From Desulfonauticus submarinus (GTDB lineage Bacteria; Desulfobacterota; Desulfovibrionia; Desulfovibrionales; Desulfonatronovibrionaceae), in contig NZ_FNIN01000017.1 in the NCBI RefSeq assembly GCF_900104045.1, positions 1 to 35,209 on the forward strand: a DNA stretch of 35,209 nt. The letters run 5' to 3'. The translations under genes and the position numbers were made by a program. Below the pieces are notes generated by a model. The model did no database searches and had not been told where the DNA came from. It saw nothing but the letters and a program-made list of their open reading frames with translations. Below are positions 22,903 to 31,575 of the stretch, one piece after another (within the stretch, counting starts at the first letter, position 1; the number at the start of each line of letters is the position of its first letter).

Positions 22903-23211
22903 ATGATTAGAGAGTACAAAGAAATAAAAAAAGATGACAAAACTATAGTTGTTAAAGAAATGACCGTTGAAGAAATAGAAATGCTTATTCCTTTGTTTGA
23001 AGAGATAGTAGAATTGGAAGAAGAGATTCCAGATAAAGAAATGGTAAAATTTATCCAAGAGCATTTTGGTATTTTTAAAGATGTTTTAAAAAGGTGTGTA
23101 GAACCAGATATTTCTGAAATAGGCGTATCTTCTATGCTGGAAGTTATTAAAATTTTCTGGGAGGTAAATAAAAATTTTTTCGTGCAAATAAAAAATCTTC
23201 TTCCAACTTAA
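22903..23211 (+). CDS. Tail assembly chaperone, short form (lambda G-like)
   Basis: A 102-residue acidic protein after AGGAGG, with ATG at 22903. It is mostly helical (EEIEMLIPLFEEIVELEEEI) and lies between the tail tube and tape-measure genes, where lambda-type phages encode gpG. Near the 3' end are two possible -1 slippery sites (AAATTTT at 23172-23178 and AAAAAAT at 23190-23196); slipping gives the longer GT form ending at 23342. The chaperone wraps the tape measure during tube assembly and is absent from the virion. Confidence 0.75.
   Translation: MIREYKEIKKDDKTIVVKEMTVEEIEMLIPLFEEIVELEEEIPDKEMVKFIQEHFGIFKDVLKRCVEPDISEIGVSSMLEVIKIFWEVNKNFFVQIKNLLPT
23172..23196 (+). promoter_or_regulatory. 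Probable -1 ribosomal frameshift site
   Basis: Heptamer AAATTTT (23172-23178) fits X-XXY-YYZ in the zero frame (A AAT TTT); AAAAAAT (23190-23196) is a second candidate. The zero-frame stop lies at 23209. Both permit re-pairing in the -1 frame, which then stays open to 23340. No strong downstream pseudoknot is obvious by eye. Confidence 0.6.
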
Positions 23212-23342
23212 GCTCTAATTTCAGAAAGGAGCTTGCTAAAGCATGTTGTTTTTTACTCATGTATGGGCATCAAAGTGTTTATCAGTATGGATGGAGTTGG
23301 TTTTTGGAGAGCTTAGAAGCCGTGAAAGAATTGTTAGGATGA
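23193..23342 (+). CDS. Frameshifted C-terminal extension of the tail chaperone (lambda T-like)
   Basis: In the -1 frame, translation from the slip region continues for about 49 codons past the zero-frame stop at 23209-23211 and stops at TGA 23340-23342. The extension reads SSSNLSSNFRKELAK, then FLLMYGHQSVYQYGWSWF and LESLEAVKELLG. This helical, aromatic-rich ending is typical of T-like extensions, and no start codon is needed. Position and length fit the rule that tail chaperones use programmed frameshifting. Confidence 0.65.
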   Translation, partial: KSSSNLSSNFRKELAKACCFLLMYGHQSVYQYGWSWFLESLEAVKELLG

Positions 23343-23511
23343 CAATTGCAAGAATTATAATAACTGGGGCAAGAAGAATAGAAAGGAAAAATAAATCTGT
23401 AATGGCTTTAGCCCATATAACTCCTCTATCTGCCAGATAGCCAAAAAGCAAAAGAAAAATTATAGCAAATTTTTTCCAGTGTTTAGAAATGAAAGATTTA
23501 AACTTATCCAT
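23257..23511 (-). CDS. Possible antisense two-helix membrane protein
   Basis: An 84-residue frame on the minus strand from ATG 23511, overlapping the tail-chaperone extension and the start of the tape measure gene. It has a basic N-terminus (MDKFKSFISKHWKKFAIIFL) and two hydrophobic stretches (FAIIFLLLFGYLADRG and SILLAPVIIILAIVILTI), like a holin. No ribosome site is seen, and it would run against the tail operon. It explains the otherwise empty 23343-23488 gap but may be chance. Low confidence. Confidence 0.25.
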   Translation of the reverse strand: MDKFKSFISKHWKKFAIIFLLLFGYLADRGVIWAKAITDLFFLSILLAPVIIILAIVILTILSRLLSSPKTNSIHTDKHFDAHT

Positions 23512-26500
23512 AAAAATAGATATAGACGCTAAAGAAGGCCAAGTCAATCTGGCTTCAATAAAAAAATCCTTTTCTGATTTTTCAAAAGAAATAAAAAAAA
23601 TCAAAAAGGATCAGATAGCAAATTCCAGGGATTTACTTGGCGTTAGGCCTCATTCTGAAATTTTTAAAGATATAGAGAGTTTAAAAAGAGCTTACAAAGA
23701 CTTAAGCAAGTCAGGAAAGCTTTCTTTAAAGGAACTTGCTCAAGCAAAAGTAAAACTAAACCAGAAAACAAAGGAACTTAAAGCATCCACAAATGGATGG
23801 GTTCAGGCACTTGGCATGGCCAGAGCAGAACTTGTGGAAATAGGCGCTGCTGTAGCTTCTCTTACAATTAGCATTAGAGAGGCAGTTAGATTTGAATCTG
23901 CAATGGCGGATGTTAGAAAAACGGTGGATGCTACTCAGGAACAGTTTAAAAATTTGAGAAAAGAGATTTTAGAGCTTGGCCGTGTTATACCTCTGTCACA
24001 CCAGGAACTGGCCAAAATCGCTGCTCTGGGCGGTCAGCTTGGCATCCCTCTTGAAGATATAGCAAAATTTACTGAAATTACGGCTAAAATGGCCACTGCC
24101 TTTGACATGATAGCAGAAGAGTCAGGCACGGCAATAGGCAAGCTGAAAAATGTATTCGACCTTTCTATTAAAGAAATAGAATCTCTTGGAGATACTATAG
24201 ACCGTCTTGGGAATACTACAGCAGCTAGAGAAAAAGATATTATTGAAGTTCTACTTAGGATTGGAGGCTCCGCCAGACAATTTGACATTACCAAAGAACA
24301 AGCAGCAGCTTTGGCGGATACAATGCTTGCACTAGGTAAAACTCCAGAGGTTGCAGCAACTTCCATAAATGCTTTTTTAAATCGACTGCAAGGCATTGAA
24401 ACATTAACTCCCAAAGCAAAACAGGCACTTACAACTCTTGGCTACACTACTGAGAGTTTGGCTAAACAGATTAGAGAAAATCCGCAAAAGGCAATTTTGG
24501 ACTTTTTAAATTCCTTAAAGAGACTGGATAAAGAATCACGAACTATAATCATAACAGAGATTTTTGGCAGAGAATTTCAGGACGATATTGCCCTTTTGGT
24601 AAATGGAATGAATGCCTATAAAAAGGCCCTTTCTGAGATAGCAGACAAAAGCAAATATGCAGGGGCCATGCAAAGCGAATTTGCAACCAGGGCGGCTACT
24701 ACTGAAAAACAGTTCCAGCTGCTCAAAAACGCTGCTGCAGAAATAGGCGTTCAATTGGGCAGTGTTTTTTTACCAGGGCTGATCAAAGGAATGGAAGTAT
24801 TGCGCAACATGGCTACGGCCATTTCTGACCTGGTTCAGCTAAATCCAGAAGTTGCAAGCCTGATTTTGACAATAACCTCCCTGGCCCTGCTTAGCCCTTC
24901 TTTAGGCAGGTTATTCGACATCTTGAAACTGGGCATAGCAGGTCTTGGCTCTCTTTCTGAGCTACAGACAACAACTGCTCAGGTGGGTTTGTTAAAGGCT
25001 GAAATTGTTTCTCTCAGCCAAGCCTTAAGTGTAGTTGGCGCAATAGGGGCAGCAGCATTTATCGGTTGGAATATCGGGAAGGTTATTGCTGAAATAAAAG
25101 TAGGCAAACGCACAATCGGGGATTGGGGAGCATATTTTATGGGCTGGATTATGGATATTGTGGCAGGACTTAAACTGCTTGCTGGATTGTGGTGGGATCT
25201 TAGCTCTTTTAACTGGGGCAATTTTAAAAACAGATTAAACGACTTTAAGACAGAACTAGAATTAAACAAACAGATAAGAGAAATGGCCTTAAAGGGAGAA
25301 AGGGATATTCAATCAGAGAAAAAAAAGACCATCGCAGAGATCAAAAGAGAAATGAGTTTAAAACAGCAAAAAATAAACTTAAAGCAAGAGCTTGCAAGAT
25401 GGCAGTCAGAACTGAGCAGATTAGAAACAAAACGCAAAATGATGTCAGAGGAAGCAACAAAGGCAGAAATACAGGGGATTAAAGAGATAATAAAAGGGCT
25501 TGAGGAAAGAAAACGCAAAACAGAAGCTCTATTAAATGAGTCTTTGCGAAAAGAGAGAGAATATGCAGAAGAGGTAAAAAGGCAGCAGCAGGAGATCTTA
25601 AATGTCCAGCAAACAACAGAAGACAAGATAAGAGAAATTAGACGCAGGAGCATGACCGAAGCGGAGTTAGAAGCTGATAAGGAAAAAGAATATTTTGAGA
25701 AACTAGAAAAAGCCAAAGAAGCGTACTTTCAGAAAAATTATGCCTTAGCATTAAAATATGCCAGGCAGGCTCAAGACGTTGCTGCTGGTTTTAAGGACCA
25801 GGAAGAAGCAATAGATAAAGTTAAAGGATCTGGCGAATTATTAAAGGAGATCCACGAAAAGATAAAAGAAAAGGCAGAAGAAAATTTGCAATTGCAACAA
25901 GAAAAGACAAGAGAGCTCAAAAAAAACATGGCATCTTTAGATAAAACGCTTTCAGAATATCATGCAAAATTAGAAAAACTTAATGCTGAGCTTAAAAAGA
26001 TATCAGAGAAACCAACAATAACGCAGATTGACGCTAATATAGAAAAGGCAAAAGAAAAAATAGAGGAACTTAAAAAACAATTAGCACAAATTAAGGATAA
26101 GACAGTAACAATAACTGTACAGCAAAAAACAATAGAAACCCACCAAACAGGCGGGCTGGCTGGCTGGTCAAGAATAATTGGCAAACTTTCTGGCTTTGGC
26201 GGTGGAGACAGAATAAAGGCTCTTTTAGAGGCTGGCGAGTTTGTAGTTAGAAAAGAGGCTGTGAGAAAATACGGCGTTGGGCTTTTATCCGCAATTAACA
26301 ATATGCGCTTTAATTTCCCATCTATTCCACTTCCAGATGTAAGACAATTAACCACACATTTAAAATCACCTTTAAATACTGAGACTTATCGCAAGTTTGA
26401 AATCAATCTTGGCGGAGCCAGATTGGAAGGCTTTGCCATGAAAGATATAATAGACGAATTTGAAATGTATCTTAGGAGGAGAAAGTTATGCGGAGCATAG
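23489..26500 (+). CDS. Tail tape measure protein
   Basis: A 1003-residue protein, the longest gene. Residues ~130-440 match the TP901 tape-measure core (FESAMADVRKTVDATQEQFK, then LGRVIPLSHQELAKIAALGG and TSINAFLNRLQG). Residues ~440-560 include hydrophobic helices that may act in DNA entry (LILTITSLALLSPSLG, ALSVVGAIGAAAFIGW). Residues ~620-890 are long coiled coil. The end is Gly-rich (RIIGKLSGFGGGDRIKALLE). The start ATG lacks a strong ribosome site. The length should set the tail length. It overlaps the next gene. Confidence 0.93.
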   Translation: MKDLNLSIKIDIDAKEGQVNLASIKKSFSDFSKEIKKIKKDQIANSRDLLGVRPHSEIFKDIESLKRAYKDLSKSGKLSLKELAQAKVKLNQKTKELKASTNGWVQALGMARAELVEIGAAVASLTISIREAVRFESAMADVRKTVDATQEQFKNLRKEILELGRVIPLSHQELAKIAALGGQLGIPLEDIAKFTEITAKMATAFDMIAEESGTAIGKLKNVFDLSIKEIESLGDTIDRLGNTTAAREKDIIEVLLRIGGSARQFDITKEQAAALADTMLALGKTPEVAATSINAFLNRLQGIETLTPKAKQALTTLGYTTESLAKQIRENPQKAILDFLNSLKRLDKESRTIIITEIFGREFQDDIALLVNGMNAYKKALSEIADKSKYAGAMQSEFATRAATTEKQFQLLKNAAAEIGVQLGSVFLPGLIKGMEVLRNMATAISDLVQLNPEVASLILTITSLALLSPSLGRLFDILKLGIAGLGSLSELQTTTAQVGLLKAEIVSLSQALSVVGAIGAAAFIGWNIGKVIAEIKVGKRTIGDWGAYFMGWIMDIVAGLKLLAGLWWDLSSFNWGNFKNRLNDFKTELELNKQIREMALKGERDIQSEKKKTIAEIKREMSLKQQKINLKQELARWQSELSRLETKRKMMSEEATKAEIQGIKEIIKGLEERKRKTEALLNESLRKEREYAEEVKRQQQEILNVQQTTEDKIREIRRRSMTEAELEADKEKEYFEKLEKAKEAYFQKNYALALKYARQAQDVAAGFKDQEEAIDKVKGSGELLKEIHEKIKEKAEENLQLQQEKTRELKKNMASLDKTLSEYHAKLEKLNAELKKISEKPTITQIDANIEKAKEKIEELKKQLAQIKDKTVTITVQQKTIETHQTGGLAGWSRIIGKLSGFGGGDRIKALLEAGEFVVRKEAVRKYGVGLLSAINNMRFNFPSIPLPDVRQLTTHLKSPLNTETYRKFEINLGGARLEGFAMKDIIDEFEMYLRRRKLCGA

Positions 26501-26709
26501 TTAGATATGATTGTAAAAGAAAAAATGAAATAACTTTATTTTTAAACAATAAAGATGAAGTTATAGGAGCTTCCTTATTTTTAGAAGAACCAATACACAT
26601 ATTAGATTTTAAATTAGAAGATTTAATTAGTGTAAAATTAAACAAAATGCCCAATAATATGTATTATGAAAGCAAGACATATGCACCATGTATAGGGTGT
26701 AATGAATGA
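26488..26709 (+). CDS. Small tail protein after the tape measure
   Basis: A 73-residue protein; its ATG 26488 follows AGGAGGAG inside the end of the tape-measure gene. It is beta-rich with EEPIHILDFKLEDL and ends with two cysteines. It overlaps the next gene as ATGA. It marks the point where base composition becomes visibly more AT-rich. No family recognised; a tail-tip role is inferred from position. Confidence 0.6.
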   Translation: MRSIVRYDCKRKNEITLFLNNKDEVIGASLFLEEPIHILDFKLEDLISVKLNKMPNNMYYESKTYAPCIGCNE

Positions 26710-27074
26710 TAAAATTAGGAAAACTTATCTTACCACCAGATTTAATTATGAAAGAGGACATTTGTCCTATTATCGCAAACAAAGAGATTGCAGTAGATGG
26801 GACAGAAGTTATATTTTTACAACAAAACTATAATAAAAAAATTGATTTAATTGCAACAAAAGAAAGTGGCTGGATAGATTCATTTCAAAAAAAACAATTG
26901 GAACAATTGGCAAAAAAAGTAGAACAGTACGAACTTATTTTTTATCAGAAAAAAATGATGGTGCGTTTTCGATATGAGGATCCGCCCTGCCTTGACTTAG
27001 AGCCAATAACTCCAATTGTAGATGCTCCACAATTGGAGAAATATTTCGGCATAATTAAGCTAAAGGAGGTTTAA
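26706..27074 (+). CDS. Tail-tip protein, possibly Dit-like
   Basis: A 122-residue protein, ATGA-coupled to the previous gene. It begins IKLGKLILPPDLIM, has GTEVIFLQQNYNKKIDLIA, and later MVRFRYEDPPCLDLEPI. Compact beta-rich proteins of this plan follow the tape measure in B3/D3112-like phages and other siphoviruses, where they link tube and baseplate. The exact family is uncertain. Confidence 0.55.
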   Translation: MIKLGKLILPPDLIMKEDICPIIANKEIAVDGTEVIFLQQNYNKKIDLIATKESGWIDSFQKKQLEQLAKKVEQYELIFYQKKMMVRFRYEDPPCLDLEPITPIVDAPQLEKYFGIIKLKEV

Positions 27075-28283
27075 ATGGCCTTAGAGATAGAAGACATAAA
27101 ATTTTTTAGGTCTCAAACAGTAACAGATACATCTGAAAATGGCGGCAGAATGGATGAATTGTCAGAAGTTATAGATAATGTAAAATATAATCTTTTTCCT
27201 CGAGTCTCTTATAAAGAAAGAATAGAGGGAATTATTCGGTACAGAAAAGAGTTTATAGCCAATAGAAATGAAGAAAATGAACAGGCATATAATCTTCTTT
27301 ATTGCATCATAAAGCCAAGTAATGGTGGAGATAGATTTTATATAACCAATGGCTCTTACCTAGATACACAAGAAGAAATTGGCAAAAAAACTGATTGGTA
27401 TGGTGCAGGGAAAGTACAGGAAAATATTCAAGCTGGAGCCACTCAAATAAAAATTTTGTTTGAAGCTGATGATTTTTCTATTAAACAACCAGGAATTATT
27501 TGCATAACAGATGATAATAATATTTGTTTTGTAAAAACAAAAGAAAATAAATTTAATACAGAAATATATCCCAACAACAAAAATGCTTCTTTTAATTTAC
27601 AAAACAAAATTCTTCCGAATATAAAATTAACATATACTATTAACAATGAAACTTATAGCATTCGAAATTCAGGAGATAAATTTATAGGTCCTGAAATACA
27701 AAGCAGTGAAATAAATTTTTCCGAAGGAACAGGAGAAATAGTCTTTTCTTCTGTTCCACAATCTCCAATTTTTTTAGAATACTTCATTCCTTGTTTTTTT
27801 TGGGAAGGCAATAGTTGTACAATTGATCTTGCAGAACAAATTCCCTTTAACTTTAATAAAGAAAATTCTTATGCAGGTATGTGTTTAGAGCTTGGAGACT
27901 TGAAGCCTGAAATATTAGAATTAAATGTCATATCAGCAAATGGGAATCTTGATAAAAATAAAATAGAAGTATCAAATTTTTGTGTTTATGACGAATGGCA
28001 AATAGTATTTAGAGATTCCTTAAATTTTTCTTGTGTTGGAGCTTACGAAGGGACACTTATTCAGGGAAATATTAATATCGACTACTCCCCTATCAACCCA
28101 AAGAGTCAAAAACCTTTTTTTACTATAAAAAAAGAAGCATGGTCGGGTAGCTTTCAAGCAGGAGATAAAATAAATTTTTGTACAAAACCTGCTGCTGCAG
28201 CAGTTTGGTGGAAAGAAGTAGTCCCTGCAAATACACCAAGAGAACCTCAAAACATTGTTGTTGCAGAACTCTATTTAGAATAA
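27075..28283 (+). CDS. Tail-tip protein of unknown family
   Basis: A 402-residue protein after AAAGGAGGTTTAA. It is beta-rich, with segments such as GFEITNGSYLDT-like strands (actual RFYITNGSYLDTQEEIG), and is low in charge toward the centre. No motif is recognised. Position between likely Dit-like and hub genes suggests a structural tail-tip or side-fibre protein. Many Asn/Ile codons reflect the AT-rich DNA. Confidence 0.5.
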   Translation: MALEIEDIKFFRSQTVTDTSENGGRMDELSEVIDNVKYNLFPRVSYKERIEGIIRYRKEFIANRNEENEQAYNLLYCIIKPSNGGDRFYITNGSYLDTQEEIGKKTDWYGAGKVQENIQAGATQIKILFEADDFSIKQPGIICITDDNNICFVKTKENKFNTEIYPNNKNASFNLQNKILPNIKLTYTINNETYSIRNSGDKFIGPEIQSSEINFSEGTGEIVFSSVPQSPIFLEYFIPCFFWEGNSCTIDLAEQIPFNFNKENSYAGMCLELGDLKPEILELNVISANGNLDKNKIEVSNFCVYDEWQIVFRDSLNFSCVGAYEGTLIQGNINIDYSPINPKSQKPFFTIKKEAWSGSFQAGDKINFCTKPAAAAVWWKEVVPANTPREPQNIVVAELYLE

Positions 28284-28300
28284 CAGAAAAGGAGGGAAAA

Positions 28301-28813
28301 ATGGAATTGACATCTTTTAAAGTTAAAACAGTAGAAGAAGGAGAAGATTTTGTAGTTTCCAGTATACAGCAAGGTAAAATACAATGCGTTAAAACCTTTA
28401 TTCCCATTAAATTACACCAAGAAAATCTTAGTATTCCTATAAATGAGAACTCCCAAGAAATAAAAAATATTAATATATATGCAATACCTCAAATAACTTT
28501 GTTATTGTTTTCTCCAATAATTGATTCACCAGATACTAATTTTAGTGGGTCTTTAGAGATAAATGCTTTTATAGAAAGTAAAATTGCAGTAAAGAGGAAT
28601 ATAGATATATTTTGGGAAGAAAAAAGACCATTCGACAACACAAAAAATAGCTTTATAATTTATAAGTATAATTTTATAAATGACTATCTAGATAGCATTG
28701 ATCTGAAAATAACAATAAATAATAAAACAGGCAACTCACAACCTTTAAGTTTATTTTTAGTTGGAAACATTAATCCAGTTTTTTCTAGTATTGATCCTTC
28801 TGTAGGATACTAA
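28301..28813 (+). CDS. Hypothetical tail-tip protein
   Basis: About 170 residues from ATG 28301, after AAAAGGAGGG; an upstream in-frame extension to 28178 lies within the preceding gene and has no ribosome site. It is beta-rich (FDNTKNSFIIYKYNFINDYL), contains no cysteine cluster except one near the start, and has no recognisable family. It belongs to the tail-tip operon. Confidence 0.55.
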   Translation: MELTSFKVKTVEEGEDFVVSSIQQGKIQCVKTFIPIKLHQENLSIPINENSQEIKNINIYAIPQITLLLFSPIIDSPDTNFSGSLEINAFIESKIAVKRNIDIFWEEKRPFDNTKNSFIIYKYNFINDYLDSIDLKITINNKTGNSQPLSLFLVGNINPVFSSIDPSVGY

Positions 28814-28826
28814 GGAGATATATATT

Positions 28827-29261
28827 ATGCTTATTCCTATTTTAAATAACTATAACCAAGAAATTCCTAATTTTAATTCTGTTTTACACATACAGGACAG
28901 TTTTACTAAAAAGCATATACCAGTTGGCGGAATAAAAATAGATAAAACTTATGTGCAAGCAGTTAGATTCCAAACAGGACCTTTGTTTTTTATAGATATA
29001 GGTTCAAAAGAAAAAATTTTTATTAATCAGGCAAGTAAAGTCTTAATTAGTACGTTGTTAAATTCTTCTAGCTCCACAACAATTTTTATTGTATTAGAAG
29101 ATTATAAGAAACAAAAAGCAGTTTTAAAGAAAGAAATAGTGCCGATTTTATTTGAAGATGTTTTTTACGGAGAGTTAATAGAAGTTGATACTTATGGAGC
29201 ATATAAATTATGTATTATAGCAGAAGAAAATGTTAAAAGAATAAAAATTTCTTTAGTATGA
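28827..29261 (+). CDS. Hypothetical tail-tip protein
   Basis: A 144-residue protein after AAGGAGATATATATT. It reads as a beta-sandwich-like protein (VLHIQDSFTKKHIPVGGIKI, TIFIVLEDYKKQKAVLK). Its stop overlaps the start of the next, larger gene as ATGA. No family is recognised. Confidence 0.55.
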   Translation: MLIPILNNYNQEIPNFNSVLHIQDSFTKKHIPVGGIKIDKTYVQAVRFQTGPLFFIDIGSKEKIFINQASKVLISTLLNSSSSTTIFIVLEDYKKQKAVLKKEIVPILFEDVFYGELIEVDTYGAYKLCIIAEENVKRIKISLV

Positions 29262-30862
29262 CAGTAGTTCTTTTTAAGTCAAAACTTAAAATTAAAGACA
29301 AATATATATTTACTTCTATAGGAGAAAGTTTAAAAAGTTTTTCTAGCGAATTATCTTTAGGGGTTAGTAAAGAAAAATATATAAATTTAAGAATAGGTAA
29401 GAAATATATACATCATACTATTTGTTTATCATTAAGCTTAAATTTTTTAAAAAAAATAAAAACAACATTTCCTTATTATATTGAAGTAAATAAAGAAACA
29501 AAGCTTGCAGATTGTCTTTTAGAAAAATTTTTTAAGAAAAATACAATAGAAAATAAAAATTTTATAAAACAGAAAATAGTAAATACTATTCAATTTAGTA
29601 CTTATAAAGAAATACAAAAAATAAACTCTATAGAATCTACTTTTTTTTATAAAGAAAATATAAAAATATTTTTAGATGACATAGAAATAACCAATATAGT
29701 AAAAGAAGGTAAAATAACTTTATTTGATCAAAATTATATTTTATCAAATATAGAAATTACGCTTTTGAAACCAGTAAACTCAAAAGGAAAAATAATAAAA
29801 ATATTTTTAGATGGTTTAGAATTTAGTTTTTTAATTGAAGAAATAAAAATAAATAAAAATTTGATAACCATATGGGGCAGAACCGAACTTGCTAAATATT
29901 TTAAGCCTTTTGCTAAAAAAAATCTTTTTTGTTTTAAAAATTTGTTAGCTTCGCAATTAGCTTCTAAAGTTGCTAAAGTAAATTTCTTAATAGATGACTT
30001 TTTTATTCCCTTTTTTCAACAAGAAACATATCCGTTAGAAGTTTTAAAATTTATAGCTAGTGTCGCAGGAGGACAGGTTAGATGTTCTAAAAACAATTTT
30101 GAGATTTATTATCCATATAAAAAAAAGACTCCAATAAAAATAGTAAATATTTTATCAATAGCATATAATGAGAGTTTCGATAAAATCGATACAATACAAA
30201 TAATAGATGATAACAAAATGAATGAAACTATTGTAATTGAAGCAAATAAAACGGAAGTAAAACCAAATGAATTTATAACAATAAAAATTTATTGTTTTAA
30301 TAAATATAAGATAAAATGTAATACAGACGTTTGTATATTAAAAGAAAAAGGGACTTTAGAAGAAATAGAAGAAGATGTTGTTTGTGAAAATGGAGAGGGA
30401 ACAATAAGTAAGCCAATATTAAATATTGTTTCTATATCGGAAACGAAAAAAATAAAAATTAATGGACAAAAAATATTAACAGATGAATGTAAAATAGTAA
30501 GAGTTAAATATATTACAAAGTATGACAAATGGGTTGTAACAAATTATAAAGAAGCAAAAAAACTATTTTGCTGTGTTCAAACAGATAGTTCTTTTATTTA
30601 TAAAAAAGGGAATACAGGAATTATTAAAAGAGTGAATACTTGTATATTTAATAAATATCTAGCTAAGCAAATAGCAGAAAAAGAATTCGCTGAACAAAAA
30701 CCTTTTTTAAATATAACAGTTCCTTTTTCTAGAGAATATTGCCAACCACAAACAGTAGAAACTCCGTATGGTTTGGGGCAAATTGTAGGCTCAGAAATAA
30801 TTTTTACTTCAAACCCCCTTACTATTTATAATAACTTGAAGGTGTTATTATGTCATCAGTAG
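29258..30862 (+). CDS. Putative tail hub protein
   Basis: A 534-residue protein ATGA-coupled to the previous gene. The N-terminal half has repeated strand-turn-strand units (IKIFLDDIEITNIVKEGKI, NIEITLLKPVNSKGKIIKIF) like the gp27/GpD-type hub fold, and LEVLKFIASVAGGQVRCSKN matches the typical wall of such hubs. The C-terminal half is beta-rich with GYGLGQIVG-like turn (actual TPYGLGQIVGSEI). Siphovirus hubs follow the distal tail protein, as here. The call is by architecture and position. Confidence 0.55.
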   Translation: MTVVLFKSKLKIKDKYIFTSIGESLKSFSSELSLGVSKEKYINLRIGKKYIHHTICLSLSLNFLKKIKTTFPYYIEVNKETKLADCLLEKFFKKNTIENKNFIKQKIVNTIQFSTYKEIQKINSIESTFFYKENIKIFLDDIEITNIVKEGKITLFDQNYILSNIEITLLKPVNSKGKIIKIFLDGLEFSFLIEEIKINKNLITIWGRTELAKYFKPFAKKNLFCFKNLLASQLASKVAKVNFLIDDFFIPFFQQETYPLEVLKFIASVAGGQVRCSKNNFEIYYPYKKKTPIKIVNILSIAYNESFDKIDTIQIIDDNKMNETIVIEANKTEVKPNEFITIKIYCFNKYKIKCNTDVCILKEKGTLEEIEEDVVCENGEGTISKPILNIVSISETKKIKINGQKILTDECKIVRVKYITKYDKWVVTNYKEAKKLFCCVQTDSSFIYKKGNTGIIKRVNTCIFNKYLAKQIAEKEFAEQKPFLNITVPFSREYCQPQTVETPYGLGQIVGSEIIFTSNPLTIYNNLKVLLCHQ

Positions 30863-31575
30863 TATTAAATTTTAGAGAAACATTAAAAAATGGTAATGAA
30901 AAAAGCTTTTATCTTGAATTAGATGAAGAAAAAAATCTTAATAAATTTAGATTTAACTTAAATGAAGATGCTTTTATTCGTATTTATCCAGCGGTAATTC
31001 CTAAAATTAGAACAAACAAAGGAACAATAAAATTTGTTGCCTATAATATTACTAAGAAAATACAACAAACATTTACTTTTACAAGACAAAAAACTGCATA
31101 TTTAAGTTATCCATGTCATAAAATTTTAAAATATTTTTGGGACGGAAAAGTGTTTCCATCTATTCCAACAATACAATTTTTAGAAGATCAAATAATATTA
31201 AACCAAGAAACAAGCGGAATACTCACTATAAACTACTTAACAACGTACAATATTTTAAGTGTAAATTCTAAAGAAGAAGGTAAAATACTTTTAGAAGCGA
31301 TGTCTGAAAATAGATATGGTAGCATAGTAATAGATTATATAACAGAGAGAAAACCAGTATATTTAACTGTAAAGGACGCTTGTACAAGAACGGTAATTCC
31401 TAATGCTTCTGTATTTTTAGGTAAAGAATTTATAGGTTTTACAGATAAAAGCGGGAATATTTTTTTAGGAGACTTAAAAGTTGGTCAAAGATATGATTTG
31501 AAAATCAAGGCTGAGGGGTATCAAGATACTGACAAAGATAATATAGCAAACGATTTTTTTATTGTTGAAAAATGA
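30850..31575 (+). CDS. Tail protein with C-terminal carboxypeptidase-regulatory-like domain
   Basis: A 241-residue protein. The N-terminal ~160 residues are beta-rich and unrecognised. Residues ~168-225 (VYLTVKDACTRTVIPNASVF, then GFTDKSGNIFLGDLKVGQRY and KIKAEGYQ) match the CarboxypepD_reg/PEGA-like beta sandwich, which in phage tail and secreted proteins often binds sugars or surfaces. It is ATGA-coupled to the next gene. A role in surface attachment is inferred. Confidence 0.6.
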   Translation: MSSVVLNFRETLKNGNEKSFYLELDEEKNLNKFRFNLNEDAFIRIYPAVIPKIRTNKGTIKFVAYNITKKIQQTFTFTRQKTAYLSYPCHKILKYFWDGKVFPSIPTIQFLEDQIILNQETSGILTINYLTTYNILSVNSKEEGKILLEAMSENRYGSIVIDYITERKPVYLTVKDACTRTVIPNASVFLGKEFIGFTDKSGNIFLGDLKVGQRYDLKIKAEGYQDTDKDNIANDFFIVEK

